Assembly: GCF_030209175.1 (NCBI RefSeq)
Contig: NZ_JARVSM010000007.1
Location: 62,001-126,000, forward strand
Direction: 5' to 3'
DNA: 64,000 nt
Source: Pseudomonas sp. efr-133-TYG-5
GTDB lineage: Bacteria > Pseudomonadota > Gammaproteobacteria > Pseudomonadales > Pseudomonadaceae
Shown here: positions 34,836 to 48,788 of the stretch, piece by piece
How the letters are laid out: each line of letters begins with the position of its first letter
Position numbering within the stretch: position 1 is the first letter of the stretch
The notes under the pieces: generated by a model
What the model saw: only the letters and a program-made list of their open reading frames with translations
Told to the model about the DNA's origin: nothing
Database searches by the model: none
Position numbers and translations under genes: made by a program

Positions 34836-34870
34836 CCCCAGCAGTGGGTGTCAGGCCCCGGTCACCGGGG
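34836..34870. promoter_or_regulatory. Two putative MnxR-type enhancer sites before mcoA
   Basis: Site 1, TTTCCCCAGCAGTGGGTG (34833-34850), fits CCCC-N6-GGGG with one mismatch. Site 2, CCCCGGTCACCGGGG (34856-34870), is a perfect 15-base palindrome with a 7-base spacer, followed by AGTGGGGAC. Centres are about 20 bp apart, two helical turns, and 60-85 bp upstream of the sigma-54 promoter. Confidence 0.6.
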
Positions 34871-34923
34871 AGTGGGGACGACAACAGCGCTGCCAAGACC
34901 CTGTTACAAAAGGAAATAATTTT

Positions 34924-34941
34924 TTGGCGAGCTAATTGCAA
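34924..34941 (+). promoter_or_regulatory. Sigma-54 promoter of mcoA
   Basis: TTGGCGAGCTAATTGCAA has GG (34926-34927) and GC (34938-34939) with 10 bases between, a T-run before the -24 box, and a perfect TTGCAA -12 box. Transcription would start near 34950, which rules out the TTG at 34936 as the mcoA start. Confidence 0.75.
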
Positions 34942-34977
34942 AACACCATCACCCCTTCCTTGATGAGGCGGCTGGTG

Positions 34978-37781
<2,804 letters not shown>

Positions 37782-37785
<4 letters not shown>

Positions 37786-38885
37786 ACCGCCGGCCCGTCG
37801 ACTGCAGCCCGCTGCCGACCCCGCGCTCCCGGGCGCTGGCCATGCACCTGGTGCTGTTGCTGGTGACCTGCGTGCTCGGCAGCCAGGTGCTGCTGGCGCA
37901 TCAGGCCGGCGGCGAGCCAACGCCGCCGGCCGCGGAAGCCGCCACCCCCTGGGGTGGCGATTATTTCCCCAACACCCTGCTGACCGATCAGGACGGCCAC
38001 CAGGTGCATTTCTACGACGATCTGATCAAGGACAAAGTGGTGGTGATCAACTTCATCTTCACCTCCTGCAGCGATTCCTGCCCACTGGAAACCGCGCGTC
38101 TGCGCCAGGTGCAGAAACTGCTGGGCGAGCGGGTCGGGCAGGACATCTTTTTCTACTCGATCAGCATCGATCCGCTGAGCGACACGCCGGCAGTGCTCAA
38201 GGCCTATGCGCAGCGCTTCAAGGTCGGCCCGGGGTGGAAATTCCTCACCGGCGAGTTCGAAGACGTCACCGACCTGCGCAAGAAACTCGGGCTGTTCATC
38301 GAAGGCGTCGACAACGGGCGCAGCAAGGATCACAACCTCAGCCTGATCGTCGGCAACCAGAGCACCGGCCGCTGGATGAAGGCCTCGCCGTTCGAGAATC
38401 CGTGGATCCTCGCCGATCAACTGGCCAACACCCTGCAGAACTGGAAGCAGGCCAGCGCCGAGGAAAGCTACGCCGACGCCCCGCAGATTCGTCCACCGAG
38501 CAATGGCGAGGAACTGTTCCGGACCCGCTGCGCCTCTTGCCACAGCCTCGGCCCGCAGGATGGCGAGGGCATCGGCATGCGCAACATCGGCCCCGACCTG
38601 ATCGGTGTGACCCGCCAGCGCGATGCGCGCTGGCTCAGCCGCTGGATTCGCGAGCCGGATCGTGTGCTGGCGGAAAAAGACCCGATCGCGGTGCAGCTGT
38701 TCGAGCAATACGAACGCATTCCGATGCCCAACCTGCGCTTGGACGAGCAGTCGGCGCAGTCGATCATCGACTTTCTCGACGACGAAACCCAGCGTCGGCA
38801 GCCTGCCGTGCAGCCCTTGGCTGACGGGGCGTTGACGCCAAAACGGGCCAGTTCCACGAGTGAAACGGTGAGTCGCATGCAATAG
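37782..38885 (+). CDS. SCO1-like protein fused to a cytochrome c domain
   Basis: A 367-residue protein with a membrane anchor (MHLVLLLVTCVLGSQVLLA). An SCO/thioredoxin domain follows (about 60-210), with TSCSDSCPL (Cys96, Cys100) and a distal His in DHNLSLIVGN. A C-terminal cytochrome c domain (about 235-335) carries CASCHS (Cys250, Cys253, His254) and a probable axial Met in RIPMPNLRLDEQ. The fusion couples a copper chaperone to an electron carrier and is translationally coupled to mcoA by a four-base overlap. It probably metallates McoA or takes electrons from it. The mnxG operon has the same functions as separate genes. Confidence 0.87.
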
Positions 38886-38916
38886 CGGCCAAACAGCATC
38901 ATTGAACCGTGTGTCA

Positions 38917-38960
38917 CGGTCATAGCCACCTACACTCACACGTGACGGTGGCTGTAACCG
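38917..38960. promoter_or_regulatory. Long imperfect inverted repeat upstream of mnxS2
   Basis: CGGTCATAGCCACC (38917-38930) pairs with GGTGGCTGTAACCG (38947-38960), two mismatches over 14 bp. No T-run follows, so it is not a typical terminator. It lies 30-75 bp before mnxS2, where a regulator or RNA structure could act on the mnxS2-mnxR pair. It does not match the CCCC-N6-GGGG sites. Confidence 0.4.
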
Positions 38961-40453
38961 GCTCGATAGAAAAAAACGCCAGGGCATCCCCATGCAGCGA
39001 CTGAAACAAGCAAAAACACCGGCGCCGGGCGCGACGGTTGCAGCGATCAAGAGTTGGAGCGCGCAGTTCAACCTGCTGCGCTGGTTCTCGCTGGCGAGTT
39101 TTTTCATCATCGCTGCCGTGGCGTTGGGCCTGGGTTATGTCTCGACGCGTTTCGTGGTGACCGAGAGCGTCGAGCGCGATGCCTTGCTCACCGCGCAATT
39201 CATTCAGGCGATTGGCGACGCGGAAGTACGTCACGCCGGGATCACCCCGGAGCGCACCATGGGCGAAATGCTCGATCCACGCCAGGACAACGCCTTCGCG
39301 GACGTCAATCCGGGCTCGCGGGCGGCCGCGCGGATCGAGTTTCTCGATCACGTCGAGCATTTGCCCGACGTGCTCCTGGCCACGGTCTACGCCCTGGATC
39401 GCACGGTGATCTGGTCGACCAACCCGGAACTGATCGGTGTGCGTTTCGAGGACGATGACGAGCTGGACGAATCCTTCGAGATGAAGGTGCCGGTGTCCTC
39501 CAGTTACCACAAGATCGACGACGAAAAGCCCGAGCAACGCTTGTCGCGCGAACCGAAGTACCTGTTCATCGAAAACTACGTGCCGATGTTCAACGCCGAC
39601 AAAAGCAAAGTCGTCGCCATGGTCGAGGTCTACAAGGAACCGGCGGACCTGGTGGAGCGCATCGACCGCGGTTTCGCCTCGATCTGGGCCGCGACCCTGC
39701 TCGGTGGCGCGGCGATTTATCTGGGCCTGTTCTGGATCGTGCGCCGCGCCGCGAGCCTGTTGCAGAGCCAGCAGCAGCAATTGATCAGCAATGAAACCTT
39801 CGTCGCGCTCGGCGAGATGTCTTCGGCGGTGGCGCACAGCCTGCGCAACCCGCTGGCGACCATCCGCTCCAGCGCTGAACTGGCCCAGGAAGTCGCCAGC
39901 CAGGGCGCGCAGCGCAATATCGGCGACATCATCAGTCAGGTCGACCGCATGTCGCGCTGGGTGCGCGAGTTGCTCGTGTCGTTGCGACCCATGAGCGATG
40001 ACGGTGAAGCGGTGGACTTGCTGCCGGCGGTCGAGGACACCCTGGGCGCGTTCGACGCGCTGATCCGCCGCAGCGGCGTCGAAGTGCGCTTCAATCCGCA
40101 GCAGTGCCCGCCGGTCGTCAGCCAGAAGGTGCTGCTCACGCAGATTCTCAATAGCCTGTTTGCCAACGCCCTCGAAGCCATGCCCAAGGGTGGCGTGTTG
40201 AGTGTCGAGATTGAAACCGCCCAGCCCGGCCAGGTGCGCATGACGTTGGGAGACACCGGCAAGGGCATGAGCGCGCAACAGCAGCAACTGGTGTTCAAGC
40301 CGTTTTTTACCACCAAGCAGGGCGGCCTCGGGGTTGGCCTGGCGTTGGTCAAACGAATCATGGAGCGGTTTCAGGGGTCGGTCGTTCTGACCAGCCGCGA
40401 GCAGGAGGGAACCCGCGTCAGTCTCAACTTCAAAGTGGCATCGGGAGGGGAAT

Positions 40454-41884
<1,431 letters not shown>

Positions 41885-41918
41885 GCCGTGCGCCGGCCGG
41901 CGGTGCCGCAGGCTGCAG

Positions 41919-42287
41919 CTACAGGTTCGGCTCCGGCATGACCGGCACCGGCCGGGCCAGGCATTCCAGCAGACAGCTCGGATCCAGCACCTCGTCATTG
42001 ACGTAGATGCCGCGCTGCGGATCGTAACTGCGCACGAACACCCGCACCGTGGCATCGGCCACGGTCGGCAGTTGCGAATCGTGGAACACATGGCGATCGG
42101 GGATGACGATGAAATCCTGCGGCGCCGTGTCTTCATAGTCGCGCGGCGGCAGCGCGCTGAACGAGGGCGGAGCAGGGTGGGCGAAGGGCTGGTTCGGCCC
42201 GTAGTAGTTGAAGTTGCTGTCGAGCGCGTGCGCCTGGGTGGCAGCGAGCAGACAGCAGGGCAACAACAGCCGTTTCAAGGTTTGCAT
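41919..42287 (-). CDS. Small secreted protein of unknown function
   Basis: A 122-residue protein with a signal peptide (LKRLLLPCCLLAATQAHA) and a Pro/Tyr-rich mature part (NFNYYGPNQPFAHPAPPSFS, then VFHDSQLPTVADATVRVFVR and DPQRGIYVNDEVLDPSCLLE). Two closely spaced Cys residues (SCLLEC) near the end could form a disulfide. The start 42287 follows AGGT. It is convergent with mnxR and not in an operon. I recognise no family. Confidence 0.65.
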   Translation of the reverse strand: MQTLKRLLLPCCLLAATQAHALDSNFNYYGPNQPFAHPAPPSFSALPPRDYEDTAPQDFIVIPDRHVFHDSQLPTVADATVRVFVRSYDPQRGIYVNDEVLDPSCLLECLARPVPVMPEPNL

Positions 42288-42460
42288 GGCGGCACCTGCG
42301 TGGGCGGTTTTCCCCAAGGCTATTAACTATAGCTGGCTGTGCCTGGGCTGTCGGTGCACTCGACGGCGTCTACGGGGGGCTTACAGGTTTGTAACAACTT
42401 GCGCGCGCAGGCTGGTCTAGACTCGGGCCGCTCGATCAAGAGCATCGCCCGGAGTGCGCC

Positions 42461-43279
42461 ATGGAAGTGCCAAACCACAAGAACGTTATCGAGAGCAATC
42501 GTCAGGCGTGGAACGATTCTGCTCGCCATCACCAGGATTCGCCGGACTGGCAGGCCTTGCTCGATGAAGTCACGCAGGCCGATTTCTCCTGCCTCGACGA
42601 TACCCTGCGCGGCTTGCTGGAACAGCTCGGTGTCGACGGCCAGGACGTCGTGCAACTGGGCTGCAACAACGGCCGCGAGAGCCTGTCGCTGTTCGCCCTC
42701 GGTGCGCGAAGTGTGATCGGCATCGATCAGTCCGCGGCGTTCCTCGAGCAGGCCCGCGCGCTGAACAGCCGTTCCCCGCACCACGCCGAATTCATCGAGG
42801 CCGACATTCATCGTCTGCCGGCGCCACTCCTCGCGCGTTTCGACATGGCGCTGATCACCATCGGCGTCCTCAACTGGATGCCCGATATCGGCGAGTTTTT
42901 CCGCCACGTCGCCGCGACCTTGAAACCGGGCGGGCGCCTGGTGATCTATGAAACCCACCCGTTCCTGGAGATGCTCGACCCCGAGGCCGCGGATCCCTAC
43001 CGCCTGGCCACCTCGTATTTCCGCGCAGAGCCGTTCGTGCAGGAGCAGCCGATCGTCTACGTCGGCAAGGTCGAGCAGGCCGCGGCCAAGTCGTACTGGT
43101 TCGTGCACACCCTCGGCGCGATCTTCAGCGCCGCCCTCGATGCCGGGTTGAACATCGCGCACTTCAGGGAATACGCCCATTCGAATCGCGAAGAACTCTA
43201 CGACCGCTACCTGGACCAGGAGGCGCAAGTGCCCATGTGCTTCACCCTGGTCGCAGAGAAAACTCAGGGCGTGGTGTGA
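42461..43279 (+). CDS. Class I SAM-dependent methyltransferase
   Basis: A 272-residue protein with the Rossmann-type motifs VVQLGCNNGRESLSLFALGA (motif I), SVIGIDQSAAFLEQAR (motif II), MALITIGVLNWMPDIGEFF and TLKPGGRLVIYETHP (post-I and motif III). It starts ATG 42461 with GGAG upstream and is a single-gene unit between the Mn-oxidation genes and the exopolysaccharide cluster. The substrate cannot be predicted. Confidence 0.88.
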   Translation: MEVPNHKNVIESNRQAWNDSARHHQDSPDWQALLDEVTQADFSCLDDTLRGLLEQLGVDGQDVVQLGCNNGRESLSLFALGARSVIGIDQSAAFLEQARALNSRSPHHAEFIEADIHRLPAPLLARFDMALITIGVLNWMPDIGEFFRHVAATLKPGGRLVIYETHPFLEMLDPEAADPYRLATSYFRAEPFVQEQPIVYVGKVEQAAAKSYWFVHTLGAIFSAALDAGLNIAHFREYAHSNREELYDRYLDQEAQVPMCFTLVAEKTQGVV

Positions 43280-43345
43280 CGGGTGGCAGGTCCCGCTGTG
43301 CACGAAGGTTGACACAGCAGCACCTGACGGTTGGTTAAGGGGCCT

Positions 43346-44038
43346 TTACGCCTGTGCCGCAGCACTGACCACGGGCCGTCCCGGTTTGCGCAGCGGGTCC
43401 AGGCGTGAGCCCTGGTAGCGGCTTTCGCGGAACAGGCGCCAGCGGCCGAACAGGCCGTAGACGTGGGTGACCCGGCCCTGTTCGTGGTAACCCATGCGAA
43501 TGTGCAGTTTCAGCGCCGGGATATTGTGGGTTTCGCAGACATCGACGACTTTGTGGCAGCCCTGGGTGGCCATGGCTTGCCAAAGCGCGACTTGCACGTC
43601 CACCGACAGGCTGCTGCCGAAGTAGGCGCGGGTCATTTCGCCGCCGAACTCGAAGAATTCGCCGGGTTTGACCGGGAACTCGCAGCCGTAATAGTGACGG
43701 TCATGGTAGTTGCGCGTGCTGCCCCAGATGAACGCCACGGCGTGGCCGTCGGCGTCCAGGTACATGTGCCCGGTGTGACCTTCGTCCGCGAGTTCGGCCA
43801 TGGTCTGTACACGGTCGCCGAAATGCCTGGCGAACGCCCCGGCATTCTGCGCTGTGATGTCGACTTTGCGCAGGCCTTCATAGGGCCGCAGCTTGTGCGG
43901 CGGCACCGGGCTGACCAGGTCGCGCTCCATCCACAACAGCTCCCAATGGAAGAACACATAGCGTTTCCACAGTGTGCCGAAGGTGCGGCCCAGGCCTTTC
44001 TGGCGGATGCGGTCGCGCAGCTTTTCGATGACGCTCAT
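43346..44038 (-). CDS. GNAT-like acyltransferase of the exopolysaccharide cluster
   Basis: A 230-residue protein with an N-terminal amphipathic segment (LWKRYVFFHWELLWMERDLV) and a GNAT-like core (GHTGHMYLDADGHAVAFIWG, FFEFGGEMTRAYFGSSLSVD, HNIPALKLHIRMGYHEQGRV, where the last is a typical acceptor/CoA-side motif). It is about 65% similar by eye to the protein at 46111, so the cluster carries two copies. The start has GGAGGG upstream. It may acetylate the sugar polymer or a precursor; this is inference. Confidence 0.65.
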   Translation of the reverse strand: MSVIEKLRDRIRQKGLGRTFGTLWKRYVFFHWELLWMERDLVSPVPPHKLRPYEGLRKVDITAQNAGAFARHFGDRVQTMAELADEGHTGHMYLDADGHAVAFIWGSTRNYHDRHYYGCEFPVKPGEFFEFGGEMTRAYFGSSLSVDVQVALWQAMATQGCHKVVDVCETHNIPALKLHIRMGYHEQGRVTHVYGLFGRWRLFRESRYQGSRLDPLRKPGRPVVSAAAQA

Positions 44039-44152
44039 GATGCCCTCCGTGGCCGTAGCCCGGTGTGGTGGATGGTGCTTTTTGTGGGTATAGATCAAGC
44101 CTGCAAGTTCATGTCAAAGCGCCAGCTTTGAAAGTATTGCAAGTTGTGTAAC

Positions 44153-44944
44153 TCATTCCAGTGCGGTCGCCCCGCGCAAAAAATCCTTGTTCAGATCGCT
44201 GTAGGAAACCCGTGGAATACCCGGCAACCGCTGCTCTAGCAGGCGGCTCAGGGACTCTCCCGGAGCAAGATAGGCATCGCCGAAATCCGCCCCGAGCGAG
44301 TTCGGGTGGGCGACGATTTCCAGCACACCGTCGGTCGGCGCGGGCGCATTGCGCAGGTCCACCGGCGTGCACACGTAATCTGCCGTCGCGCCCGCCAGAC
44401 CCTGCAATCGGCGATTGAGCAGGCCTTTGAACAGGCGCTTGGGCAAGCTGAGGTTCTGCCCCAGGTTGCGTGCCAGGCGCACCGGCACACCTTGATGAGC
44501 GGCGAAGCGCGCGACGATCTCGCCGATCGGCCAGATGTTGTGCACGTGCTGATGCGAGTCCAGGTGGCTGGGCCGCACGCCGTGGTCGACACAGCGTTGC
44601 CACTGCGCCTGCAGTTCTTTACGCACCGCCTCGCGATCCGCGCGGTTGAGCCACAGGCTGTGGCGTGCCAGGTTGAGGTCGAACACGCCGTGGCTGTCGC
44701 AGAACGTGCGGCGGGCGCGGATCGCCTGGCTCAGCGGCCGGCCGTAGGTCAGGTTGAAGTGCAGGCCGACCCGCCCTTCGAGCAGTGGATGGCGGGCCAT
44801 GGCACAGGCCGCCTCGAACGCCGGCATGTTGGCCATGGCCGTGGCGGAACTGATCACCCCGGCCTGGAACGCGCTGAAGATCACCGCGTTTTCATTTGCG
44901 CTGAGGCCGAAATCGTCAGCGTTGACTATGACTTGGCGAGGCAT
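44153..44944 (-). CDS. ChbG/YdjC-family carbohydrate deacetylase
   Basis: A 263-residue protein beginning MPRQVIVNADDFGLSANENA, the metal-binding signature of the YdjC/ChbG family, with the other ligands in GLHFNLTYGRPL and PSHLDSHQHVHNIWP. The family removes acetyl groups from N-acetylated sugars or oligosaccharides. In this position it probably modifies a saccharide intermediate of the polymer. It overlaps its upstream neighbour on the same strand by 29 bases. Confidence 0.87.
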   Translation of the reverse strand: MPRQVIVNADDFGLSANENAVIFSAFQAGVISSATAMANMPAFEAACAMARHPLLEGRVGLHFNLTYGRPLSQAIRARRTFCDSHGVFDLNLARHSLWLNRADREAVRKELQAQWQRCVDHGVRPSHLDSHQHVHNIWPIGEIVARFAAHQGVPVRLARNLGQNLSLPKRLFKGLLNRRLQGLAGATADYVCTPVDLRNAPAPTDGVLEIVAHPNSLGADFGDAYLAPGESLSRLLEQRLPGIPRVSYSDLNKDFLRGATALE

Positions 44945-46106
44945 GGTCGCCCTCCGTGGTAATGGCGGTGGGTAGGGGGGCCTGCTTGGGCTGCGGCGCA
45001 CTCGCCGGACGTTTGGCGCGCCATTGCTGCACGCGCGGCTTGAGCCGGTGCCAGACGCGCAGCGCCAGGCCCAGCAGCAGGCCGCTGGGACGCCACGAAT
45101 AGAAACTCCAGCGCCAGTGCTCCAGTTGCCCGGTCATGCGTTCGTGCAGTTGGTGGCTGGAGTTCTCCAGGCTGACGCGCGAGGCATCGATCCAGTGCCA
45201 GTGTTCGTCCAGGCCCCAGCGAATCCACTCATCGAGCAACACCCGGCCGCTGCCCAGATCGGCGTACTGCGGCAGGAACGCGAGGTTGTAGTCGTAGAGC
45301 CGGCCCTGTTCGAGCAGGCCGAGTCGGTAGCTGAGGCAGCGGCTGTCGAGCTCCAGCGTCACCAGGCGTACCAGGCCCTGCGCGGCGAGGGCGCTGAAGG
45401 CGCTGTCGATCCATTGTCGGCTGCGCGCGCTGGCAAAAATGCCGACGCCTTCGTCACCTTTCCAGCTCACCGCCTCGACTGCGCTGATGGCCTGCAGCAA
45501 CGCCGGCATGCTGTGCGCATCGGGGACGATTCGGCGTACCTCGGCGCCGCACGCGGCAATCCGTTTGCGCGCTCGGCGCAGTTTGTAGCGTGGATCGCCG
45601 GAGACTTCCTGGCGATCGGCCTCGCTGATCAGGTGCACCGGCACGCGACAGCTCAGGCGCCGTTCGCCGGTAGAGCTGTGCGCCATCCACTCGGTGAGGG
45701 CACTTTCTTCGCCGGCCGGCTCCGACAATTCATTGAGCTGCAGCAGGGCGTGGGGCAGCCGTTGGCGAATCAACTGCAAGGCCTGGCGCATGTCCGCGGC
45801 GTCCAGCAGCGACAACAGCGCCAGTCGATCGGCGAGGGGGTAGCCAAGGTGATGCAGCACCCTGAAGCGCATGCCGAAGAAACGTTCACGACCCGCCACC
45901 AACGGCAGGCACAGGCGCAATTCGTCGGCTTCCCAGGCGAGCAGCACGTGCACCTGCTGACCGGCGTCCAGTGCCTGCTCGGCGGCGATCAACCAGGCGA
46001 GGCTGTTGAACGGCGTGTGGTCCGTCACCCGCAGGCGCAGCGCGTCATAGGCCGCTGCCGGGAAGTCGGTTGCGCACAGCGAAGTGCGCCATTCGAATCG
46101 CGCCAT
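44916..46106 (-). CDS. CelD/FemAB-type GNAT acetyltransferase
   Basis: A 396-residue protein of the Acetyltransf_6 (CelD/BcsL) type, with VHVLLAWEADELRLCLPLVA, RVLHHLGYPLADRLALLSLL, KLRRARKRIAACGAEVR and VTLELDSRCLSYRLGLLEQG then YNLAFLPQYADLGSGRVLLD. These proteins are frequent in exopolysaccharide clusters and are thought to acylate the polymer or a building block. A basic tail (WHRLKPRVQQWRAKRPAS) follows. It sits between the two GNAT-like paralogues and the deacetylase. Confidence 0.82.
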   Translation of the reverse strand: MARFEWRTSLCATDFPAAAYDALRLRVTDHTPFNSLAWLIAAEQALDAGQQVHVLLAWEADELRLCLPLVAGRERFFGMRFRVLHHLGYPLADRLALLSLLDAADMRQALQLIRQRLPHALLQLNELSEPAGEESALTEWMAHSSTGERRLSCRVPVHLISEADRQEVSGDPRYKLRRARKRIAACGAEVRRIVPDAHSMPALLQAISAVEAVSWKGDEGVGIFASARSRQWIDSAFSALAAQGLVRLVTLELDSRCLSYRLGLLEQGRLYDYNLAFLPQYADLGSGRVLLDEWIRWGLDEHWHWIDASRVSLENSSHQLHERMTGQLEHWRWSFYSWRPSGLLLGLALRVWHRLKPRVQQWRAKRPASAPQPKQAPLPTAITTEGDHASPSHSQR

Positions 46107-46110
46107 AGGC

Positions 46111-46800
46111 TCAGGTCGCCGTTGCTGTGACAGATGGACGGGAGGGCTTGCGCAGTGCATCCAGGCGCGAGCCGCTGTAGCGGGTTTCGCGGTAGAAGCG
46201 CCAGCGCCCGAACAGGGTGTAGACGTTCATGATCCGCCCTTGCTCGGTATAGCCCATGCGCAGGTGCAGCTTGAGCGCCGGGATGTTGTGGAACTCGCAG
46301 ACGTCCACGACCTTGTCGCAGCCCTGCGCAGCCATGGCTTTCCACAGCTCCAGTTGCAGGTCGACCGACAGTTCCGAGCCCCAGTAGGCGCGGGTCAGTT
46401 CGCCGCCAAACTCGAAGAATTCGCCAGGTTTGACCGGGAACATGCAGCCGTAATAGTGCCGGTCGAAATAGTCGCGGGCGCTGCCCCAGATGAAGGCTAC
46501 GACGTCGCCCTGATCGTCCAGGTGCATATGCCCGGTATGGCCCTCGGCGGCCAGTTCGGCCATGGTGCCGACGCGATCACCGAAGTAGCGCGCGAATGCG
46601 CTGGTGTTGTCCGGAGTGATCTTCACCACCCGCAGCGGCGGGTACGGCTTGAGGCTGTGCGGCGGCACCGGGCTGACCAGATCGCGCTCCATCCACAGCA
46701 GTTCCTGATGGGAGAAAACGTAGTGCTTCCATGCTTTCTTGACGGTGGCAGACAGTCCTTTGTGCCGTAGGTGTTCAGTCAGTTTGCTCAGCATGTTCAT
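46111..46800 (-). CDS. GNAT-like acyltransferase, paralogue of the gene at 43346
   Basis: A 229-residue protein matching its paralogue along the whole length (YVFSHQELLWMERDLVSPVP, GHTGHMHLDDQGDVVAFIWG, HNIPALKLHLRMGYTEQGRI, LFGRWRFYRETRYSGSRLD). AGGAG precedes ATG 46800; the longer frame to 46872 runs into the next gene without a ribosome site. Two copies around an Acetyltransf_6 protein and a deacetylase suggest several different acyl decorations. Confidence 0.67.
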   Translation of the reverse strand: MNMLSKLTEHLRHKGLSATVKKAWKHYVFSHQELLWMERDLVSPVPPHSLKPYPPLRVVKITPDNTSAFARYFGDRVGTMAELAAEGHTGHMHLDDQGDVVAFIWGSARDYFDRHYYGCMFPVKPGEFFEFGGELTRAYWGSELSVDLQLELWKAMAAQGCDKVVDVCEFHNIPALKLHLRMGYTEQGRIMNVYTLFGRWRFYRETRYSGSRLDALRKPSRPSVTATAT

Positions 46801-46868
46801 GGTGTTGACTCCTGATGACGATGCATCGCGTGGCCACGGGCCGACGCGGCGGAACATCAACGGACGGG

Positions 46869-48788
46869 TCATGAGGCGCTCCAGCTGAGGGCGAAAAGGG
46901 TTTGCCCCGGCAGCTCGAATTGCACTCGACCGTCCTGGCAGGCAAACGGTGCGTCACGGCTGCGATTGTCGGCACCGAAGTAACGCAGGGCGCCACTGTT
47001 CAGCGGACACTTGGCGCCGCTCAGATCGACCCGTTGCAGGCGCGTGCCCTTGTTCACGCCGAGCAGGCCGCGCTGCTCGTCGCTGGCCATCGCCAGGACG
47101 TCGACTTCAAAGGCGTCGTTCTCCAGCCACAGCACGTTGTGCAGCCAGTGCTGCTGGATGAACTGCTGCGCGTAGCCGACCGGTTTGAGTTGAAAACGCT
47201 CATCGCCCAGCACGCGCAACATGCCCTTGGGGTACTGCGGCTCATCGGCGGCCTGGAACCAGTTGAGCATGCTCAGCAGGCCGTCCTGGGACGCATTGAT
47301 CACCACCGAGGCCCACCACAGCGAGGTGTAGTGGGTTTCCTGATCGTAAGGGCTCAGGCTCGAGCCGCTGGACAGGTTGGTCTGGTCGAGCAGCAAGGCC
47401 TTGCGCGGCTGGCCCTGGGCATCCAGGCCGACCAGTTGCGCGGCGCGCCGCACGCTGTCGCGATAGACGCGGGTTGCCAGCAGGTCGCGGATCATCCATT
47501 CGTGCCAGGCCAGGGCATCGACCTGGTCGGCGGATTCGCTGAGCAGGCGCCGGGCCCAATCGATGCCGCGCTTGTCCGCCGCGTTATCGGCGAACGGCCC
47601 GTTGACCAGCCGCGAACTGGCCGGCATGGCAATGCGCACGCCAGCCCTGGCATTGCCCGGATCGCTGCGCACCTGGGCGGCCATGCTGGTGAAGATCGCC
47701 CGGTATTGCGCGTAGCTGGAATAGTTGAGGTTCGGTTCGTCGGCGAAACCGATGTAGTGCGTGCCGTTACCGCCCAGCGCACGGGTACCGGCGAGCCAGG
47801 CGGCGAGGCCGCTGTTGCTTTGTAGATCGGCGCGCAGGTCGGCCTGGCGCTGACTGCCGGCCAGCAGGGTGATGTCCTGGCGAATGCCGAACCGGTCCTG
47901 ATAGGCCTGGCGGAAAGCGTCCTCGAAATGCGGATTTTTCGCGGTGACGTCGACGAAGCTGTAGTAACTGGCTGCCGTCGGTTTCAGTGCATCGAGCGCG
48001 GCATGACTGGCGGGCGGCGGCAGCACGTAGGGCAGGGCGATGCCCAGGTCGGGGGTGCGGCCGAGGACTTTTTCGTGGATCGTCAGGTGGGTCTGGCCGG
48101 CGTCTTCACGCAGCGGTCTGAGCTGCTGCGGATTCTGCGCAAACAGGTTGGCCGTGCCGTCGAGCCAGAATGCCGCTTTGCCGCTGCCCTGCAGGCGCAG
48201 GCGCCAGACCTGCTCGCGGGTACTGACCGGCAGCGCCACCTGATCGAATTGCCAGTAGGCGCGGTACGGCTTCAGCGCCAGTTGCAATTGCTCGCCATCG
48301 GCCACGCGCTGTGCTTGCAGGGCACTCACGCCGCCGTGGAACTTGCCCGCCAGCACCGCGTGTTCGCCGGGGGCGATCCTGAAATACAGTTCGTCGCCGT
48401 TGTGGGTTTCGGCGCTGAAATGCACCTTGGCCGGGGCGAACAGCGCCACGGTGCCCTGATCGTGTTCGATGCGGTAGCTGCGGAAGCTGTAGCCGGGAAT
48501 CTCCAGGCGATAGGCGGCTGCGCCAGGCGCCAGCGGCCAGCTCTGGCTGCCCCGGGTTTCGCTGGCCTGTATCAGTCGCTCGCCCTGCAATGTGCCCTGG
48601 CCGTCGAGCAGGTACAGATGTTCTTCGTTGGCGTCGGCCTGCCACGCCGGCACCCAGCGCACGGTGACGGTATCCGGGCGATCGGCTTGCAGATACAGGC
48701 TGCCGTCGCGAATGTCGCCCCAGCGCATCGCCGCGCCGAAGGCGTCCAGCGTCAGGCCGAGGCCGAACAGCAGGGCCAGGCGCTTCAT
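46869..48788 (-). CDS. Secreted glycoside-hydrolase-like protein
   Basis: A 639-residue protein with a signal peptide (LALLFGLGLTLDAFGAA), an N-terminal beta-domain (to about 230) and a TIM-barrel-like part with GGNGTHYIGFADEPNLNYSS and VDALAWHEWMIRDLL, the latter two holding the likely catalytic acidic residues (DEPN, HEW), then a C-terminal beta-domain. The layout resembles GH39/GH5-type clan A enzymes. In an exopolysaccharide operon it is probably a periplasmic hydrolase that trims or edits the polymer. Family placement is tentative. Four-base overlap with the upstream flippase gene. Confidence 0.65.
   Translation of the reverse strand: MKRLALLFGLGLTLDAFGAAMRWGDIRDGSLYLQADRPDTVTVRWVPAWQADANEEHLYLLDGQGTLQGERLIQASETRGSQSWPLAPGAAAYRLEIPGYSFRSYRIEHDQGTVALFAPAKVHFSAETHNGDELYFRIAPGEHAVLAGKFHGGVSALQAQRVADGEQLQLALKPYRAYWQFDQVALPVSTREQVWRLRLQGSGKAAFWLDGTANLFAQNPQQLRPLREDAGQTHLTIHEKVLGRTPDLGIALPYVLPPPASHAALDALKPTAASYYSFVDVTAKNPHFEDAFRQAYQDRFGIRQDITLLAGSQRQADLRADLQSNSGLAAWLAGTRALGGNGTHYIGFADEPNLNYSSYAQYRAIFTSMAAQVRSDPGNARAGVRIAMPASSRLVNGPFADNAADKRGIDWARRLLSESADQVDALAWHEWMIRDLLATRVYRDSVRRAAQLVGLDAQGQPRKALLLDQTNLSSGSSLSPYDQETHYTSLWWASVVINASQDGLLSMLNWFQAADEPQYPKGMLRVLGDERFQLKPVGYAQQFIQQHWLHNVLWLENDAFEVDVLAMASDEQRGLLGVNKGTRLQRVDLSGAKCPLNSGALRYFGADNRSRDAPFACQDGRVQFELPGQTLFALSWSAS

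Noticed and set aside
34936..34938. TTG start of mcoA
   Set aside because: It lies inside the -12 box of the sigma-54 promoter, upstream of the predicted transcription start; ATG 34978 has GAGG upstream and gives a proper signal peptide.
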